64,000 bases of DNA from Variovorax sp. IB41 (GTDB lineage Bacteria > Pseudomonadota > Gammaproteobacteria > Burkholderiales > Burkholderiaceae_C): NCBI RefSeq assembly GCF_016405905.1, contig NZ_JAEFCB010000002.1, positions 62,001 to 126,000 on the forward strand, read 5' to 3'. The notes beneath the pieces were generated by a model. It worked only from the letters and a program-made list of their open reading frames with translations. It searched no databases and was not told where the DNA came from. The position numbers and the translations under genes are program-made. Shown in pieces: positions 62,722 to 64,000 of this stretch; position 1 is the stretch's first letter; every line of letters begins with the position of its first letter.

Positions 62722-62917
62722 GGGGGCGAGGGCACCGTAGCAAAAACCATCCCCGCCCACAATTCGGACCTCCCCTCGGCAAAAACCTGCGCACCAGGGA
62801 CAGCGCCTGCGTTTGCGGGACGCTTCCAACGCCCGCCCCCTCGTAACGTTCGCCCCACAGGCCAGCCCGGCCTGCGTGATCAATCCATCGATCGACCTAC
62901 CGAGGAGAGCCAACGTC

Positions 62918-63709
62918 ATGTTCAAGGGACTCGCAGGCAAGAGCGCCATCGTCACCGGCGGCGCCACATTGATAGGCGTGGGGCTCGTGCGCGCGCTGCA
63001 TGCGGCCGGCGTGAAGGTCGTGGTCGCCGACATCGACGCCGGCAACGGCCAGGCGCTGGCCGATTCGCTGGGCGCGGGCGTGCGCTTCGTGCGCACCGAC
63101 ATCACGGACGACGCGCAGGTGAAGGCGTGCGTCGCCGAGGCGGCGGCGCAGCACGGCGGGGTGCACTTTCTCGTCAACCTCGCGTGCTCGTACGTGGACG
63201 ACGGCTTCAAGTCGCCGCGCGCCGACTGGCTCACCTCGTTCAACGTGAACGTGGCGAGCGCGGTGGCGATGCTGCAGGCCGCGCACCCGCACATGGTGGC
63301 GGCCGGGGGCGGGGCGGTGGTCAATTTCACGAGCATCTCGGCGCGCGTGGCGCAGACGGGGCGCTGGCTCTATCCGGTGAGCAAGGCCGCGATGGCGCAG
63401 CTCACCCGCAACATGGCGATGGACCTCGCGCAGGACAACATCCGGGTGAACAGCGTCTCGCCCGGCTGGACGTGGTCGGCCGTGACGGAGCGCCTGAGCG
63501 GCGGCGACCGCGCCAAGACCGATCGCGTGGCCGCGCCCTTTCACCTGCTCGGGCGCGTGGGCGATCCGGACGAGGTGGCGCAGGTGGTGCTCTTCCTGTG
63601 CTCGGACCACGCGAGCTTCGTGACCGGCGCCGACTACGCGGTGGACGGCGGCTACGCCGCCATGGGCCCCGAGCAGGCCGTGCCCGCCATTCCCCAGCTG
63701 ATGGACTGA
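62918..63709 (+). CDS. Short-chain dehydrogenase/reductase
   Basis: A 263-residue SDR. Cofactor motif 'IVTGGATLIGVGLVRAL' (11-27, a variant of TGxxxGxG) and the acidic 'ADID' after the second strand point to NAD(H). The usual NNAG is replaced by 'VNLACSY' (86-92). Catalytic Ser139, Tyr152 and Lys156 ('YPVSK') are intact. The C-terminal 'DYAVDGGYAAMGPEQ' is typical. A ggagag site precedes the ATG. It is 35 bases upstream of the flavin monooxygenase gene, so a shared pathway such as oxidation of an aromatic or vinyl-type substrate is plausible. Confidence 0.92.
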   Translation: MFKGLAGKSAIVTGGATLIGVGLVRALHAAGVKVVVADIDAGNGQALADSLGAGVRFVRTDITDDAQVKACVAEAAAQHGGVHFLVNLACSYVDDGFKSPRADWLTSFNVNVASAVAMLQAAHPHMVAAGGGAVVNFTSISARVAQTGRWLYPVSKAAMAQLTRNMAMDLAQDNIRVNSVSPGWTWSAVTERLSGGDRAKTDRVAAPFHLLGRVGDPDEVAQVVLFLCSDHASFVTGADYAVDGGYAAMGPEQAVPAIPQLMD

Positions 63710-63744
63710 ACAGCGCTCTGCGCAGAACACCAAGGAGAAATGAA

Positions 63745-64000
63745 ATGAAGCGAATCGCCATCGTCGGCGCGGGCCAGTCGGGCCTGCAACTGGGGCTCGG
63801 CCTGCTCGCGGCAGGCTACGAGGTCACGATGTTCAGCAACCGCACGGGGGAAGACATCCGCCGCGGCAAGGTGATGTCGAGCCAGTGCATGTTCGACACC
63901 TCGCTGCAGATCGAGCGCGACCTGGGCCTGGACCACTGGGCGAGCGTTTGCCCCACGGTGGACGGCATCGGCCTGGCCGTGCCGCATCCCGAGCAGAAGG
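63745..64000 (+). CDS. StyA-like flavin monooxygenase (partial, 5' part only)
   Basis: Only the first 85 residues are in the window. 'KRIAIVGAGQSGLQLGLGLLAAGYEVTMFSNRTGEDI' is an FAD-binding fold resembling the styrene/indole monooxygenase oxygenase subunit (StyA), which works with a separate flavin reductase. 'GKVMSSQCMFDTSLQIERDLGLDHW' also fits that group. A ggag ribosome-binding site precedes the ATG. The gene continues beyond the right edge, so active-site residues and length cannot be judged. Confidence 0.75.
   Translation, partial: MKRIAIVGAGQSGLQLGLGLLAAGYEVTMFSNRTGEDIRRGKVMSSQCMFDTSLQIERDLGLDHWASVCPTVDGIGLAVPHPEQK

Overview
The window looks like chromosome from a high-GC betaproteobacterium of the Burkholderiales, most likely family Comamonadaceae and close to Variovorax. 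This is inferred from gene order and protein flavour (mutM / TPR / lolB / ispE / tRNA-Gln / prs / rplY / pth; nadK-hrcA; rpoZ-gmk-yicC beside a kinase-phosphatase pair and rph-rdgB-hemW) and was not checked by a search. About 63 protein genes, four tRNA genes, several terminators and a few structured repeats can be supported. Most long overlapping reading frames are GC-driven shadows and are left out.

Left region (1-11.5 kb): a partial TPR protein, a tautomerase divergent from a LysR regulator, and a YitT-type membrane protein. Then comes a minus-strand Dpp/Opp-type ABC transporter with two permeases, two ATPases and two tandem paralogous binding proteins, ending in an amidase. A pair of structured repeat elements sharing one core lies between the convergent YitT and amidase genes.

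Core region (11.5-37.5 kb): housekeeping genes. These include a ferredoxin, a DUF4124-like secreted protein whose frame runs antisense through the ferredoxin, pth, rplY, prs, tRNA-Gln, ispE, lolB, a large TPR protein, mutM, an orphan dynamin-like GTPase, mutY, rapZ, recN, nadK, hrcA, tRNA(CAU), tRNA-Arg, a small secreted protein, greB, a RelA/SpoT protein, rpoZ, gmk, yicC, a Ser/Thr kinase with a PP2C phosphatase, rph, rdgB, hemW and tRNA-Ser.

Accessory catabolic region (37.7-64 kb), starting just after tRNA-Ser: three FAD amine/amino-acid oxidoreductases, two aldehyde dehydrogenases, a Cupin_3 protein, a tartrate/D-malate-type dehydrogenase and a second Dpp-like ABC transporter with a fused double ATPase. 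They are joined by a type II haloacid dehalogenase-like protein, two double-GNAT proteins, a GhrA-like reductase, an SpuC-like aminotransferase and an Lrp regulator. Together they suggest import and oxidative breakdown of an amine or amino-acid-derived compound through an aldehyde to a carboxylate, but the substrate cannot be read from sequence. Two related modules (PuuB-like oxidase plus double-GNAT) bracket the cluster. To the right are a second amidase with a Bug-type binding protein under a divergent LysR gene that has a clear palindromic operator candidate, then an AraC regulator, an SDR and the start of a StyA-like flavin monooxygenase cut by the window edge.
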